DNA of 64,000 nt, from the NCBI GenBank assembly GCA_036336715.1, contig JAYZFP010000114.1, positions 1 to 64,000 of the forward strand. Direction: 5' to 3'. The notes below the pieces were generated by a model. The model was not told the DNA's origin. It saw only the letters and a list, made by a program, of their open reading frames with translations, and made no database searches. Shown in pieces: positions 43,453-52,155 of the stretch. This stretch comes from JABAAE01 sp036336715 (GTDB lineage Bacteria > Planctomycetota > Planctomycetia > Pirellulales > Pirellulaceae). Position numbers and translations under genes: made by a program. Within the stretch, counting starts at the first letter, position 1, and every line of letters begins with the position of its first letter.

Positions 43453-44967
43453 TCATTCCAGTGCGGAAATGGCTTTGAAATCCTTCTTGAGGGAATGGTA
43501 CAGCTGCTGGAAAAGCGGAAACCTCTGGTTGTAGGCAGCGCTGCTTTTTGCCTTACGGGTGGTTTTTTCCCGAATCTTGATGGTGGCCGTACAGGCCTCT
43601 TCAATATTCCGGTAAGCTCCGGCTCCCACCGCGGCCAGTAACGCAACACCATAGGCAGGTCCCTGTTCGGCGTTGATGGTGACCACATTCTGGCCGAACA
43701 CATCGGCCTGCAACTGCCGCCAAAGTTCGCTTTTTGCTCCTCCGCCGGAAACCCGAATCTGCCGAACCGGTACGCCCATGGAGCGGATAATCTCGAGGCT
43801 GTCCCGCATCGCGTAAGTCACTCCTTCCATGATAGCTCGGGCGACATGGCCCCGACCGTGCTTCAGGGTAAGTCCGACGAGGCTTCCGCGGGCATCAGGG
43901 TCCGCGTGGGGCGTTCGTTCGCCGGCGAGGTAGGGCAGGAACGCCAACCCTTCACTACCCGGCGGAATCTGCTCAGCTTCCCGGTTGAGAACCGCGTAGG
44001 GATCCACCTTTTTCCCAAACTCCGAGCAAAGGTTTTTCACGAACCACTCCAGTGCTCCGCCGGCTGTCAAACTGACTCCCATCATGTGCCATTTCCCCCG
44101 CACCGCATGACAGAAAGTATGTAAGCGTCCAGCCGGGTCAACCTCTACCTTGTCCGAATGGACGAACATCACGCCGGAAGTACCGATGGATGTCGACAGC
44201 ACACCACTTTTTACAACGCCAGTGCCCACGGCATTCGCGGCGCAGTCCCCCGCACCACCAACCACAACGCAATCCGTCGTCAAACCCAACAGTTTTGCAG
44301 CGTCTGGGGTCAGGTTTCCAGTGACTTCCTCCGATTCATGGCAAGTGGCAAACAGCGATTCATCAAGTTCCAGTTTGCTCAGCAGAGCTCGGGACCAATT
44401 ACGTTTGCGAACGTCCAGCAGCAGCATTCCACTGGCATCGCTGACGTCGGTGGCAAATTCACCGGTCAGCCGTCTTCGAACGTCATCTTTGGGAAGCAAA
44501 ACCTTGGCCAACTTGTCAAACTTTTTCGGCTCGTGGTTGCGTAGCCAGAGAATTTTTGGTGCCGTGAAGCCGGTCAATGCCGGGTTGGCAACCATCCTGA
44601 TCAACTGCCTCCGCCCCCCGGCCCTGGTTTCGATTTCATCACATTCGGCCGAAGTCCGCTGGTCATTCCAGAGAAGGGCTTTTCTCAGTACCCGGTTCTT
44701 TTTGTCCAGGAAAACGGAACCGTGCATTTGACCGGAAAGCCCGATTGCCTTCACATCCGTCGGCTTGACCTTCGATTTTTTAACCACCGAACGGATGGTC
44801 TTTACCGTGGCGTTCCACCAGTCCTCAGGGTCCTGCTCGCTCCATAGAGGTTTCGGGTGATAGGAAGCGTAAACTTCCACAGCCTCGGCCAGTATTTCGC
44901 CCGCTTCATTGATCAGGATGGTCTTGGTGCCGGAGGTCCCGATATCCACACCCAGAAAATATGCCAT
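43453..44967 (-). CDS. xylB: Xylulokinase
   Basis: A FGGY-family sugar kinase of 504 residues that phosphorylates D-xylulose to xylulose 5-phosphate, feeding transketolase. The N-terminus 'FLGVDIGTSGTKTILINEAG' is the ATP-binding phosphate-1 motif. 'GLSGQMHGSVFLDKKNRVLR' and 'LLWNDQRTSAECDEI' are the xylulokinase signature; Asp of 'GDCAANAVGTG' is the probable catalytic base. The C-terminal 'VSGGGAKSELWRQLQADVFG' is the FGGY adenosine motif. Closely related kinases use other pentuloses, so the substrate is likely but not certain. The gene diverges from a solute-binding lipoprotein. Confidence 0.92.
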   Translation of the reverse strand: MAYFLGVDIGTSGTKTILINEAGEILAEAVEVYASYHPKPLWSEQDPEDWWNATVKTIRSVVKKSKVKPTDVKAIGLSGQMHGSVFLDKKNRVLRKALLWNDQRTSAECDEIETRAGGRRQLIRMVANPALTGFTAPKILWLRNHEPKKFDKLAKVLLPKDDVRRRLTGEFATDVSDASGMLLLDVRKRNWSRALLSKLELDESLFATCHESEEVTGNLTPDAAKLLGLTTDCVVVGGAGDCAANAVGTGVVKSGVLSTSIGTSGVMFVHSDKVEVDPAGRLHTFCHAVRGKWHMMGVSLTAGGALEWFVKNLCSEFGKKVDPYAVLNREAEQIPPGSEGLAFLPYLAGERTPHADPDARGSLVGLTLKHGRGHVARAIMEGVTYAMRDSLEIIRSMGVPVRQIRVSGGGAKSELWRQLQADVFGQNVVTINAEQGPAYGVALLAAVGAGAYRNIEEACTATIKIREKTTRKAKSSAAYNQRFPLFQQLYHSLKKDFKAISALE

Positions 44968-45021
44968 GTGACGTGCCCTGTAAAAAGAAGGTTGAGATGT
45001 GTTTTACGGAATATTTGGCCG

Positions 45022-45036
45022 AACCGCTTTGCGGTT
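45022..45036. promoter_or_regulatory. Inverted repeat in the xylB leader
   Basis: AACCGC-TTT-GCGGTT is a perfect 6-bp inverted repeat with a 3-base centre, about 55 bp upstream of the xylB start. It could be an operator or a leader hairpin. Confidence 0.4.
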
Positions 45037-45066
45037 GCCACCAAACCGTTTTCCGATTCAATTAAA

Positions 45067-45096
45067 TTGGCAAAACCACAATTTTAGTTGGCAAAA
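45067..45096. promoter_or_regulatory. Direct repeat TTGGCAAAA, possible operator
   Basis: TTGGCAAAA at 45067-45075 and 45088-45096, 21 bp apart (two helical turns). It is between the divergent starts of xylB (44967) and the solute-binding lipoprotein (45162). Spacing on the same DNA face is what a dimeric or cooperative regulator would need; the regulator is unknown. Confidence 0.4.
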
Positions 45097-45161
45097 TCAG
45101 AACAGGCTATTGTGGTAACCCCGTAGTATACGAGATTCCCGGTTTCACCCCTTTTTCAGCC

Positions 45162-46628
45162 ATGACCCAGCCTTTTCGTTTTTTGACACTGTTTTTCCCC
45201 ATACTCGCAACAGCCTTGCTGCTGGGATGCGAAAAAAGCGCAGAAGAGCAAAAGGCGGTCAAACCCGCTGAACCCAAAACGGATAACCGGCCAATCACCA
45301 TCGTGATCCTGGAAAAAACTGAAGAGGACCACCTGGATCTGCGGTCAGTGATCGTGAGGGAATTCAAAGCCCTGGACCTGGGGGCACCCTCATTTGTCTC
45401 CGCGACCTGTGACCAGTTTCTACAGCAGCCACTGGAAGGTGACCTGGTCCTCTACCCTCCCCAACTGTTCGGTGATCTGGTTTATCGCGATTTGCTGAGA
45501 CCGATCCCCGGGTACATTGTCGAGTCAGAACCTTACCGAATGAGCGACGTGCTGAGAAACCAACGCAGGATTTTCTGCATGCACCGAAAAGAACGCTACG
45601 CAACCTCGCTGGGAGTCACTTCCCTGATGCTGCTTTGCCGTACCGATGTGCTGAAGGCTAACGGACTTGAGGTACCAACCACCTGGAATGAATACGAATC
45701 CGTCTGCCTGAAACTGGCGACGGCACGAAAGAACGGCTCCCTCAAGGGCATGTCTCCCGACAAAACGTGGAGCCCGACCATTGAACCGCTGGCCTCCCGT
45801 TGGAAAGCAACCACCCTGCTGGCCCGATCTGCCAGCTCCGTCCGCTCGCGCAACCGGTATTCCGTCTGTTTTGACTATTCGAAATGGAATTCATTGATCG
45901 ATACGCCTCCCTTCCAAAAGTCAATACAGCAAATGAAGACCGTGCATGACCTGATGGACCCCAAACACCGCGGTATGACACCCCGGGAGGCGGAGCAGGC
46001 GTTTCGACTGCAACAGAGTGTGCTCTGCCTCAGCTGGCCTCACCCGGTCAGCGAAGGAAGTGCTCTTGAAAAAGGAAAGCTTGAGGGAGCGGAAGCTCAC
46101 CTGATACCCGGCTCCAGCTCGAAGTTTGATTTTTCCTCCGGAAAATGGAATCGATCGCCGGCGGACGAACGCCAGGTCCAGATGATTGGAGTTGGTGGAT
46201 TTTGCGCCTCGGTCCTGCGAAGCTCTCCCCTCTCCAGTGTTGCCACAAGACGCCTGGCGCTGATTTCAGGAAAAGAACTCTCGGAACCGATCGGATTGGC
46301 CAATCCTGAAAGCGGCTTTCCCTACCGTGCCAGTCACCTCAACCGGTCCTCGGAATGGGTCTCCAGGAAATACGATGCGCCGTTTGTCGAATCCTTCTCG
46401 AAAGTCATTGAAAAACAATTCGACGCGACAACCTGGATCGTTCGTCCCCGGGTTCAGAAGGCCGAACAATACGAGTTGGCGATGGCGAATGAAATCGAGG
46501 CGGTTTTCCAGGGAAAATCGACTGCCGAAGCGACTCGGGAAATCTCCGCACGTTGCAACCAGATTTCTGAATCGGTGGATATTGAATTCCAGAAGCAGGT
46601 CAACCTCGAAAGCCTCGGTGTCAAGTAA
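45162..46628 (+). CDS. Extracellular solute-binding lipoprotein
   Basis: A product of 488 residues. The signal peptide ends in the lipobox 'LLLGC', followed by a Glu/Lys-rich linker. The body resembles family 1 (sugar-type) ABC solute-binding proteins: 'LVLYPPQLFGDLVYRDLLRP', 'LLCRTDVLKANGLEVPTTWNEYESVC' -type segment and 'MTPREAEQAFRLQQSVLCLSWP'. Such proteins deliver a ligand to an ABC importer, but no permease genes are adjacent. It diverges from xylulokinase, which hints at a sugar ligand. It could also be a stand-alone binding protein. Confidence 0.78.
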   Translation: MTQPFRFLTLFFPILATALLLGCEKSAEEQKAVKPAEPKTDNRPITIVILEKTEEDHLDLRSVIVREFKALDLGAPSFVSATCDQFLQQPLEGDLVLYPPQLFGDLVYRDLLRPIPGYIVESEPYRMSDVLRNQRRIFCMHRKERYATSLGVTSLMLLCRTDVLKANGLEVPTTWNEYESVCLKLATARKNGSLKGMSPDKTWSPTIEPLASRWKATTLLARSASSVRSRNRYSVCFDYSKWNSLIDTPPFQKSIQQMKTVHDLMDPKHRGMTPREAEQAFRLQQSVLCLSWPHPVSEGSALEKGKLEGAEAHLIPGSSSKFDFSSGKWNRSPADERQVQMIGVGGFCASVLRSSPLSSVATRRLALISGKELSEPIGLANPESGFPYRASHLNRSSEWVSRKYDAPFVESFSKVIEKQFDATTWIVRPRVQKAEQYELAMANEIEAVFQGKSTAEATREISARCNQISESVDIEFQKQVNLESLGVK

Positions 46629-46707
46629 AGTCGCCTCGGTAGCTTGAGATGCTCGTTCGCGGCTCGGGAAAATGCATTCCATCCGAGTCGGCTGATAACC
46701 GCTACGC

Positions 46708-47433
46708 TCAGGCAGGCTCAAGAAACTCCAACTGGGCTGAATGGCACAACTCCAGCAACTGGACAACGTCTGCCATCATTTTGTCGGCTTCTGCCTCCTG
46801 GTCAGCCACACTGTCCGAATGATTCATCAGCTTGTTCGCGATGATTTTCAATCTCGGGTTCTTGTAATGATTGGCCGCTGCCTCCAGCTTCTGCGCGTTG
46901 GCCCGGAACAGGTCAAAATCCTGCTCGTCGAAAGATTTGGTGATCTGCTCCGAAATACTGGCGAGCTGGATGGCAAAGTCCTTGGTGAATTGTCTCTTTC
47001 GCTTGGTGACTCCATCCATTTCCGGACGACTGCTCAACAGATCCACGAATCTTTCTACCAGTACCGGATCAAACTGTGTTCCAGAACACCGGTACAACTC
47101 CTCAACAGCCTGCTCCCGGGTTCTCAGCTTTCGATAGTTGCTACCACTGAACATGGAATCAAAAGCATCCGCAATCGTTACGATCCGGGCACTGAGCGGT
47201 ATCTGTTCACCCTTGACCATACCCGGGTACTTGTCGCTCCCGGAAAACGGGCATCCGACGTAGCGGACGGTATCAACGACCAGCGTCGCGTGAAATGCTG
47301 CCTCGACCAATTCGCTGCCGATCCTGGAGTGTCTTCGCAGGGTCTGGATTTCCTCTTGCGTCAGGAGCCCGGGTTTCAACAGCAGTGAGTCCGGGACCGC
47401 GATCTTTCCAATGTCATGCAACAGGGCACCCAC
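46708..47433 (-). pseudogene. Truncated and degenerate HD-GYP-type protein
   Basis: The frame opens with GTG 47433 and starts abruptly at 'VGALLHDIGKIAVPDSLLLKPG'. This is the middle of the HD domain, and about 50 residues carrying the first His ligand are missing. Upstream in frame only five more codons precede a stop. Further on, the expected 'HHERxDGxGYP' is replaced by 'RYVGCPFSGSDKYPGMVKGE', so the second His pair and GYP are also lost, although 'IPLSARIVTIADAFDSM' is kept. The C-terminal half (about 130-241) is helical and unassigned. A cyclic-di-GMP phosphodiesterase activity is improbable. The truncated end abuts a HlyD gene reading the other way. Confidence 0.7.
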
Positions 47434-47436
47434 TGC

Positions 47437-48299
47437 TTTTGATAACGTTCAGCGTGGCACGCGTTTTTGCGCAGTCAGATTTCTCAGGTGACGTCGAGGG
47501 CTACCTCGAACCCTACCAGCAGATCGATGTGGCCACGGTGGAAACCGGGATTATCGACGCAATCCAGGTTCAGGAAGGGGCTACCGTCAAAGCAGGCCAG
47601 GTTCTTGTCAGACTGGATAACAAGGTACTGGCAAAATCCCTGGCAATCGCACAGCAGGAGGCGCAATCGGTCGGTAACCTGAAAACCACCCGTGCCGAAC
47701 ATGAACTGCAAAAAAACCGCCTCGCGAAACTGGAGACAATTTTTGCCAGTGGGCACGGTCGAGCCACGGAGCTGGAACGGGCCAGATCAGATGTGCAAGT
47801 CGCCCTGGGAAGAGTCCTGAGGGCCGAAGAAGAGATTGCAATCAAACAGAAAGAGCTGGAGCTTATCCAGGCAAAAATGGCCTTGCGGGAAATTTCAGCG
47901 CCCATGAACGGGCTGGTCACCAGGATTCACAAAAATCCCGGCGAAGCCGTTTCACCTACCAATCCAACCCTGCTGACTCTCGTCGACATCGGGCAGTTGA
48001 AATGCGTCATGAACGTTCCTCGCGGCAACGCCTCCGGCATTTCCAGGAACCAGCGTGTCCTACTTGAGTCGGATACCCAACAGAAAATTGTCGGCACCGT
48101 GCAATGGAAAAGCCCTTTGGTGGATGCGGAGAGTGAAACCGTAAAGGTCATCATCCGTATCGACAACTCTGAAGGCAGGTACACCAGTGGAGAGCATTGC
48201 GTCCTCCGGGAGAACGCAAAATTGGCAGAACAGCCAACACTCCCGTCGGATAAAAATATTTCCTACCGGGGCCCGGGTGGCAAAAAGAATGGAAAATGA
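47437..48299 (+). CDS. HlyD-type membrane-fusion adaptor, 5' end apparently missing
   Basis: The homologous part begins 'LITFSVARVFAQ', the end of a signal peptide, at about 47437; the Met and basic part of the signal are not found. The frame is open upstream to ATG 47295 but that stretch is antisense to the HD-GYP gene and unlike a signal peptide. The mature protein (about 275 residues) has 'VETGIIDAIQVQEGATVKAGQVLVRLDN' -like lipoyl segment, a short coiled coil (Ala/Glu/Arg rich, about 65-125), 'APMNGLVTRIHKNPGEAVSP' and a beta barrel. It would bridge the periplasm in an export system. Its stop overlaps the next start (ATGA, 48296-48299). Start uncertain (TTG 47437 possible). Confidence 0.75.
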
Positions 48300-49807
48300 G
48301 CGTGGATCAACCATCAAAAAAGCCGCCGGCGGATCCAGGCTCTTCCCTACCGCGGTATTCTTTGAGCAGGAAGCACCAGGCGTCAGCGGGTTCCGAACCG
48401 CCTGAGTTGACTGCATCGACCTCGCAAGGTGCATCCGCCTCTCCAAAAGTCTCTCCGCCCCACACCAAGACTTTCACACCGACGGTCAGCAACGCCAGGT
48501 CCGGTCTGGTACTCAGCGAACTGCTGAAAATGCGAATTTCTCTCGACCAGGCAACCAGCGTGGAAAACGCCTGCCAGGTACTCGCAGAGAACATCAGCAG
48601 CATGTTCGAAGACGTTACCGTGTTCGTTTCCATCCTGGATTCCAGAAATTCCCTCCGGTTGTTGGGCAAGGTTAACGAGAAAACAATCGAGCGGGACCAG
48701 GTTCTCTCGGCCCAGCGTGATGTCCAATTCGACGGGGACTCTGCCGGCTGGCCGGAAAGCAGCCTCTGGCAGCCTACCCTGACTCATCGCTCATTGACCG
48801 AAAGCGGAGATGAGTGTGCTTTTTCCTGCCTGTTTCGAGGTCCGCAAAAGGACCCGTTCGGTGTGGTTACCCTGGTCGGCAAACGGAAAATTTGCGTGTC
48901 GGCGGCCGAAAAGTTGAGCCACCTTTCCGAATGGGTCGTGCCGCACCTGGTACTATTGCAGAAAGCCTCCTGGTCGGTCGTTCAAAAACTGCAGCAGCAG
49001 GTCGGTTCCCGGCTGCCGGGTCCCATGAAATGGGCAGCCGTTTTGCTGCTGTCGACCCTGTTGCTGATTGTCAGGATTCCCAACCGCATGCAATGTGATG
49101 TGGAGGCCAAACCGGTCACCCGACGCTATGTTTCAGCGCCCTTCGAAGGGGTCCTTCGTTCCAGCATGGTCCAGCCCGGAGATTTCGTGGAAAAGGGCGA
49201 TCTGTTGGCCCAGTTGGATGAAGATGAAATTCAGCTGCAGCGCTCCAGTGTCGAGGCGGAAAAGGAAAAATTCAGGAAACAGAAAAGCGCTGCTCTTGCC
49301 AAGGGGCAAACCCTGGCCATGCAGCAGGCTCAACTGGAGTTCCAGCGAATCTCGCTTCGGAATGAAATGTTGATTCAAAGAAGTCAGAACCTGGAAATCA
49401 CCAGCCCGCTGTCAGGGATGGTACTGAAAAACGAGCTGAAGGACGCCGAAGGAGCCCCTCTCGCCAGGGGGCAGGTGTTATTTGAAATCGCTCCGCTGGA
49501 AAAGCTGGTCTTCCTGGTTTATGTCAGCCAGCAGGATGTTGCCTACGTAGAGGAAGGGATGCAGGTGCACGTTCATCTTGAAGCATCCCGGGAACCTCTC
49601 AACGGCAGAATCACGAGGATTCGCCCCCAGGCAATTACGTTTGAAAGCGAGAGTCTTTTCGTGGCCGAAGTGAGCTACGACAACCAGCGGGGGCTCATTC
49701 GCCCCGGCATGCGGGGCTACGCCACCATCGTTGGCAACCCCCAAACGGTGGGTTGGATTCTGTTTCGCAAGCCTCTGGGTTCACTGAAACGGCTGGCCGG
49801 ATTTTAA
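48296..49807 (+). CDS. GAF-like domain, membrane helix and HlyD adaptor fusion
   Basis: The product has 503 residues. The first ~70 are low-complexity Ser/Pro. Residues about 80-225 look like a GAF-type sensor fold ('SVENACQVLAENISSMFEDVTVFVSIL', with 'DPFGVVTLVGKRK' near its end). A single TM helix lies at about 240-260 ('WAAVLLLSTLLLIVRIP'). The rest is a HlyD half: 'YVSAPFEGVLRSSMVQPGDF', a short coiled coil, 'ITSPLSGMVLKNELKDAEG' and a barrel. It appears to join cytoplasmic sensing to a periplasmic adaptor. It overlaps the upstream HlyD gene by ATGA and is 31 bp from the next start. Confidence 0.8.
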   Translation: MSVDQPSKKPPADPGSSLPRYSLSRKHQASAGSEPPELTASTSQGASASPKVSPPHTKTFTPTVSNARSGLVLSELLKMRISLDQATSVENACQVLAENISSMFEDVTVFVSILDSRNSLRLLGKVNEKTIERDQVLSAQRDVQFDGDSAGWPESSLWQPTLTHRSLTESGDECAFSCLFRGPQKDPFGVVTLVGKRKICVSAAEKLSHLSEWVVPHLVLLQKASWSVVQKLQQQVGSRLPGPMKWAAVLLLSTLLLIVRIPNRMQCDVEAKPVTRRYVSAPFEGVLRSSMVQPGDFVEKGDLLAQLDEDEIQLQRSSVEAEKEKFRKQKSAALAKGQTLAMQQAQLEFQRISLRNEMLIQRSQNLEITSPLSGMVLKNELKDAEGAPLARGQVLFEIAPLEKLVFLVYVSQQDVAYVEEGMQVHVHLEASREPLNGRITRIRPQAITFESESLFVAEVSYDNQRGLIRPGMRGYATIVGNPQTVGWILFRKPLGSLKRLAGF

Positions 49808-49827
49808 ACTGTCGACTTAACGTAACC

Positions 49828-49831
49828 GGAG
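49828..49831 (+). promoter_or_regulatory. GGAG that supports a TTG start
   Basis: GGAG stands seven bases before TTG 49839. The next in-frame ATG, at 49863, has no comparable site. Confidence 0.6.
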
Positions 49832-49838
49832 CCCTCCA

Positions 49839-52007
49839 TTGAGCGCAGCCGACAACCAGAAAATGGACTCCGCCGTCCTCGAGCTCAGGGCCTCGCTCCG
49901 GTTCTCCAGTCGCCGCGAGGGAAAAGCCTTGAGCTACCTGATCGAAAACCTGGCGAACGGACGTTTTTTCACACTGGGAAGTCGTGAATATGCCCTGCTG
50001 GGATTCCTGGATGGCAAACAATCCTGTCGTCAGGCATTCAATCATTACCGCCAATCCACGAATCAGGGAGAGCAACAGGCCTCCACGTCACAACCACTCA
50101 ACTGGAAACAGGCTCTTCGGCTTTTTGATTTCCTGATCCGGGAGAACCTTCTTGAATCGGTCAATGGAAATACCATGAATGCCGATCATCAGGAGTCCAA
50201 AGGTGGATGGCTCCAGAACATCCAGCCAATCGGATTCCGGGTCAGGTTGTTCAACGCGGATCGAGCGGCCAAGGCGCTGAACGGAAAACTCGGCTGGCTG
50301 TTTGGACCGTGGGCATTGGCAATCTGGCTTGTGACGCTTACCTGGGCCTTCCTGCTGTTTTGGGGAAACCGGGAAAAGTTCTTTTCGGACGCAAGCCTGA
50401 TCCTGGAACCTGGCAACTGGGTCTACCTGTGCTTCTGCTGGGTTATCCTGAAGATGATTCACGAAACCGCCCATGCTGTCTGCTGCCGGGCTTTTGGAGG
50501 CTCGGTGGGCGATGCGGGTATCCAGTTTCTCCTTTTCCTGCCCATGCCATTCGTCGACGTCTCGAGCAGTTGGCGGTTTGAATCCGGGCGAAAGAGAATG
50601 GGTGTCGCTCTAGCGGGCATCTATGCCGAATTGTTTGTCGCTGCCCTGTTTGTAGTCGTCTGGTCTTTGTCACGGCATCCTGTACTGGGCTTCGTCTCCG
50701 TGCAGGTTGTCACCATGGCCAGCCTGACCACCCTTCTTTTCAATATCAATCCCCTGATGAAATTCGATGGATATTTTGTCCTGTCAGATCTATTGAAGAA
50801 ACCCAACCTCGCAACGCAGGGAGCACGTTACCAGAAAAACTGGGTCCGACAGGTATTTTTCGGAATCCGCAGCGGGGAAGACCTGTCTTCAGTGGACTGG
50901 ATCACGCGACTCTACGGATGGCTGGCTGCCCTTTGGCGAGTGGTGGTCGCGGTCAGCCTGATCCTGGCAGCAGCCAACCTGTTCCACGGGGCGGGCATCC
51001 TGCTGGCAGCGGCAGCTGTCTTCCTCTGGTACGTCCGACCCATGCTCCTTTTTATGAGGGAATTCGTCTTTACCCGGTCACCGATGCGGATTTCGCACTT
51101 CCGCTGCCTGGCGACGTTCCTGGTTTTCCTGGTGGCAATTGATCTCTGCACTCACATTCCCTGGCCTTTTGCACCCTACGCACATGGTGTGGTCGATTTT
51201 TCCCGACCCCAGACCGTCCGAGCTCCAGCCGACGGTTTTCTGACCGAGCTGATGGTGAGTGACGGCCAACCGGTTCACCAGGGACAGGTAATCGGCATCC
51301 TCGAAAACAAGGAACTGTTGTTTCATTTCCGTTCGTTAAAAATTGACCGGCAGATTGCGGTAATCGAGGCCAAAAAAATGAAACGTGAAAAGGAACTGGC
51401 CTCCTACCAGGCAGTCCTGCGTAAAATTGAAAAACTGGACGAGCAAATTGAAATTATCGGTAGCCAAGCCGATCGGCTTTCACTAACGGCACCCTGCGAT
51501 GGACGCATCGTGGCTGCCGAATTGACCGATTGCCATGGGGCCTTTTTCAGGCAAGGGCAGGAAATTCTGAAAATCGTTCCTGGCGACTCCGTAGAGATTG
51601 TCTCCGGCATCGACGAATTCCATGCTCCAATATTCCACCAGGCCCTTCAGCAACCTTTGACGGTCGCACTGGAATCGGGGCCAAAAATGACAACGACCTT
51701 GAAGAGCATTGAGCCGACAGCCATCCGCAGTGCTCCGCACCCTGCATTGAGTGCAAAAAATGGTGGGCCGTTGCCCGTGCATCCAGCCCCTCCGTCCGAA
51801 GGGACGGAATGGGAACTGGTGAACCCCGTATTCAGGGCCCATACCGCTTCCCTCCAACCGACTGCCAAACGCATGGCACTTCCACTGGTCGGCCAGCGTT
51901 GCAGGATCTTTCTCGCGAACCGGTCCCACTCCATTTACGAGGTCGCCAGCAGCAAAATTTCCTCCTGGTTCCGTGACCACTGGGATGCCATGCCTGCAAA
52001 AAATTAA
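49839..52007 (+). CDS. PqqD-like domain, site-2-protease core and HlyD/lipoyl fusion membrane protein
   Basis: The product has 722 residues. Residues about 10-110 resemble the PqqD winged-helix fold (RiPP recognition element): 'LRASLRFSSRREGKALSYLIE', 'GRFFTLGSREYALLGFLDG'. A membrane region follows with the M50 metalloprotease motif HETAH near residue 207 ('IHETAHAVCCRAFGGSVGDAG') and a second-ligand candidate in 'NINPLMKFDGYFVLSDLL' (the NPLxxFDG motif of M50/S2P). Several TM helices (about 140-440) are present. The C-terminal part is a HlyD-like lipoyl/coiled-coil arm ('RAPADGFLTELMVSDGQPVH', 'LTAPCDGRIVAAELTDC'). Together with the two adaptors it suggests an export or processing machine for a small peptide. 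Confidence 0.82.
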   Translation: MSAADNQKMDSAVLELRASLRFSSRREGKALSYLIENLANGRFFTLGSREYALLGFLDGKQSCRQAFNHYRQSTNQGEQQASTSQPLNWKQALRLFDFLIRENLLESVNGNTMNADHQESKGGWLQNIQPIGFRVRLFNADRAAKALNGKLGWLFGPWALAIWLVTLTWAFLLFWGNREKFFSDASLILEPGNWVYLCFCWVILKMIHETAHAVCCRAFGGSVGDAGIQFLLFLPMPFVDVSSSWRFESGRKRMGVALAGIYAELFVAALFVVVWSLSRHPVLGFVSVQVVTMASLTTLLFNINPLMKFDGYFVLSDLLKKPNLATQGARYQKNWVRQVFFGIRSGEDLSSVDWITRLYGWLAALWRVVVAVSLILAAANLFHGAGILLAAAAVFLWYVRPMLLFMREFVFTRSPMRISHFRCLATFLVFLVAIDLCTHIPWPFAPYAHGVVDFSRPQTVRAPADGFLTELMVSDGQPVHQGQVIGILENKELLFHFRSLKIDRQIAVIEAKKMKREKELASYQAVLRKIEKLDEQIEIIGSQADRLSLTAPCDGRIVAAELTDCHGAFFRQGQEILKIVPGDSVEIVSGIDEFHAPIFHQALQQPLTVALESGPKMTTTLKSIEPTAIRSAPHPALSAKNGGPLPVHPAPPSEGTEWELVNPVFRAHTASLQPTAKRMALPLVGQRCRIFLANRSHSIYEVASSKISSWFRDHWDAMPAKN

Positions 52008-52155
52008 TCGGCAGGGCATGCAGGTTAACGGGATCCAGGACGATGATTGCAAACCCGGTCAGGCAAGGCGGCAGCCCTTTTTGCGAACAAGAAACCAAAG
52101 CCCTTTCTGAAACCGGGAACACAATCGTCCGCAGCGGCAGGACAGCGTCCTTCAT

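Noticed and set aside
47295..47436. Upstream extension of the HlyD gene to ATG 47295
   Set aside because: The added 47 residues are antisense to the HD-GYP gene and unlike a signal peptide; the homologous part starts near 47437.
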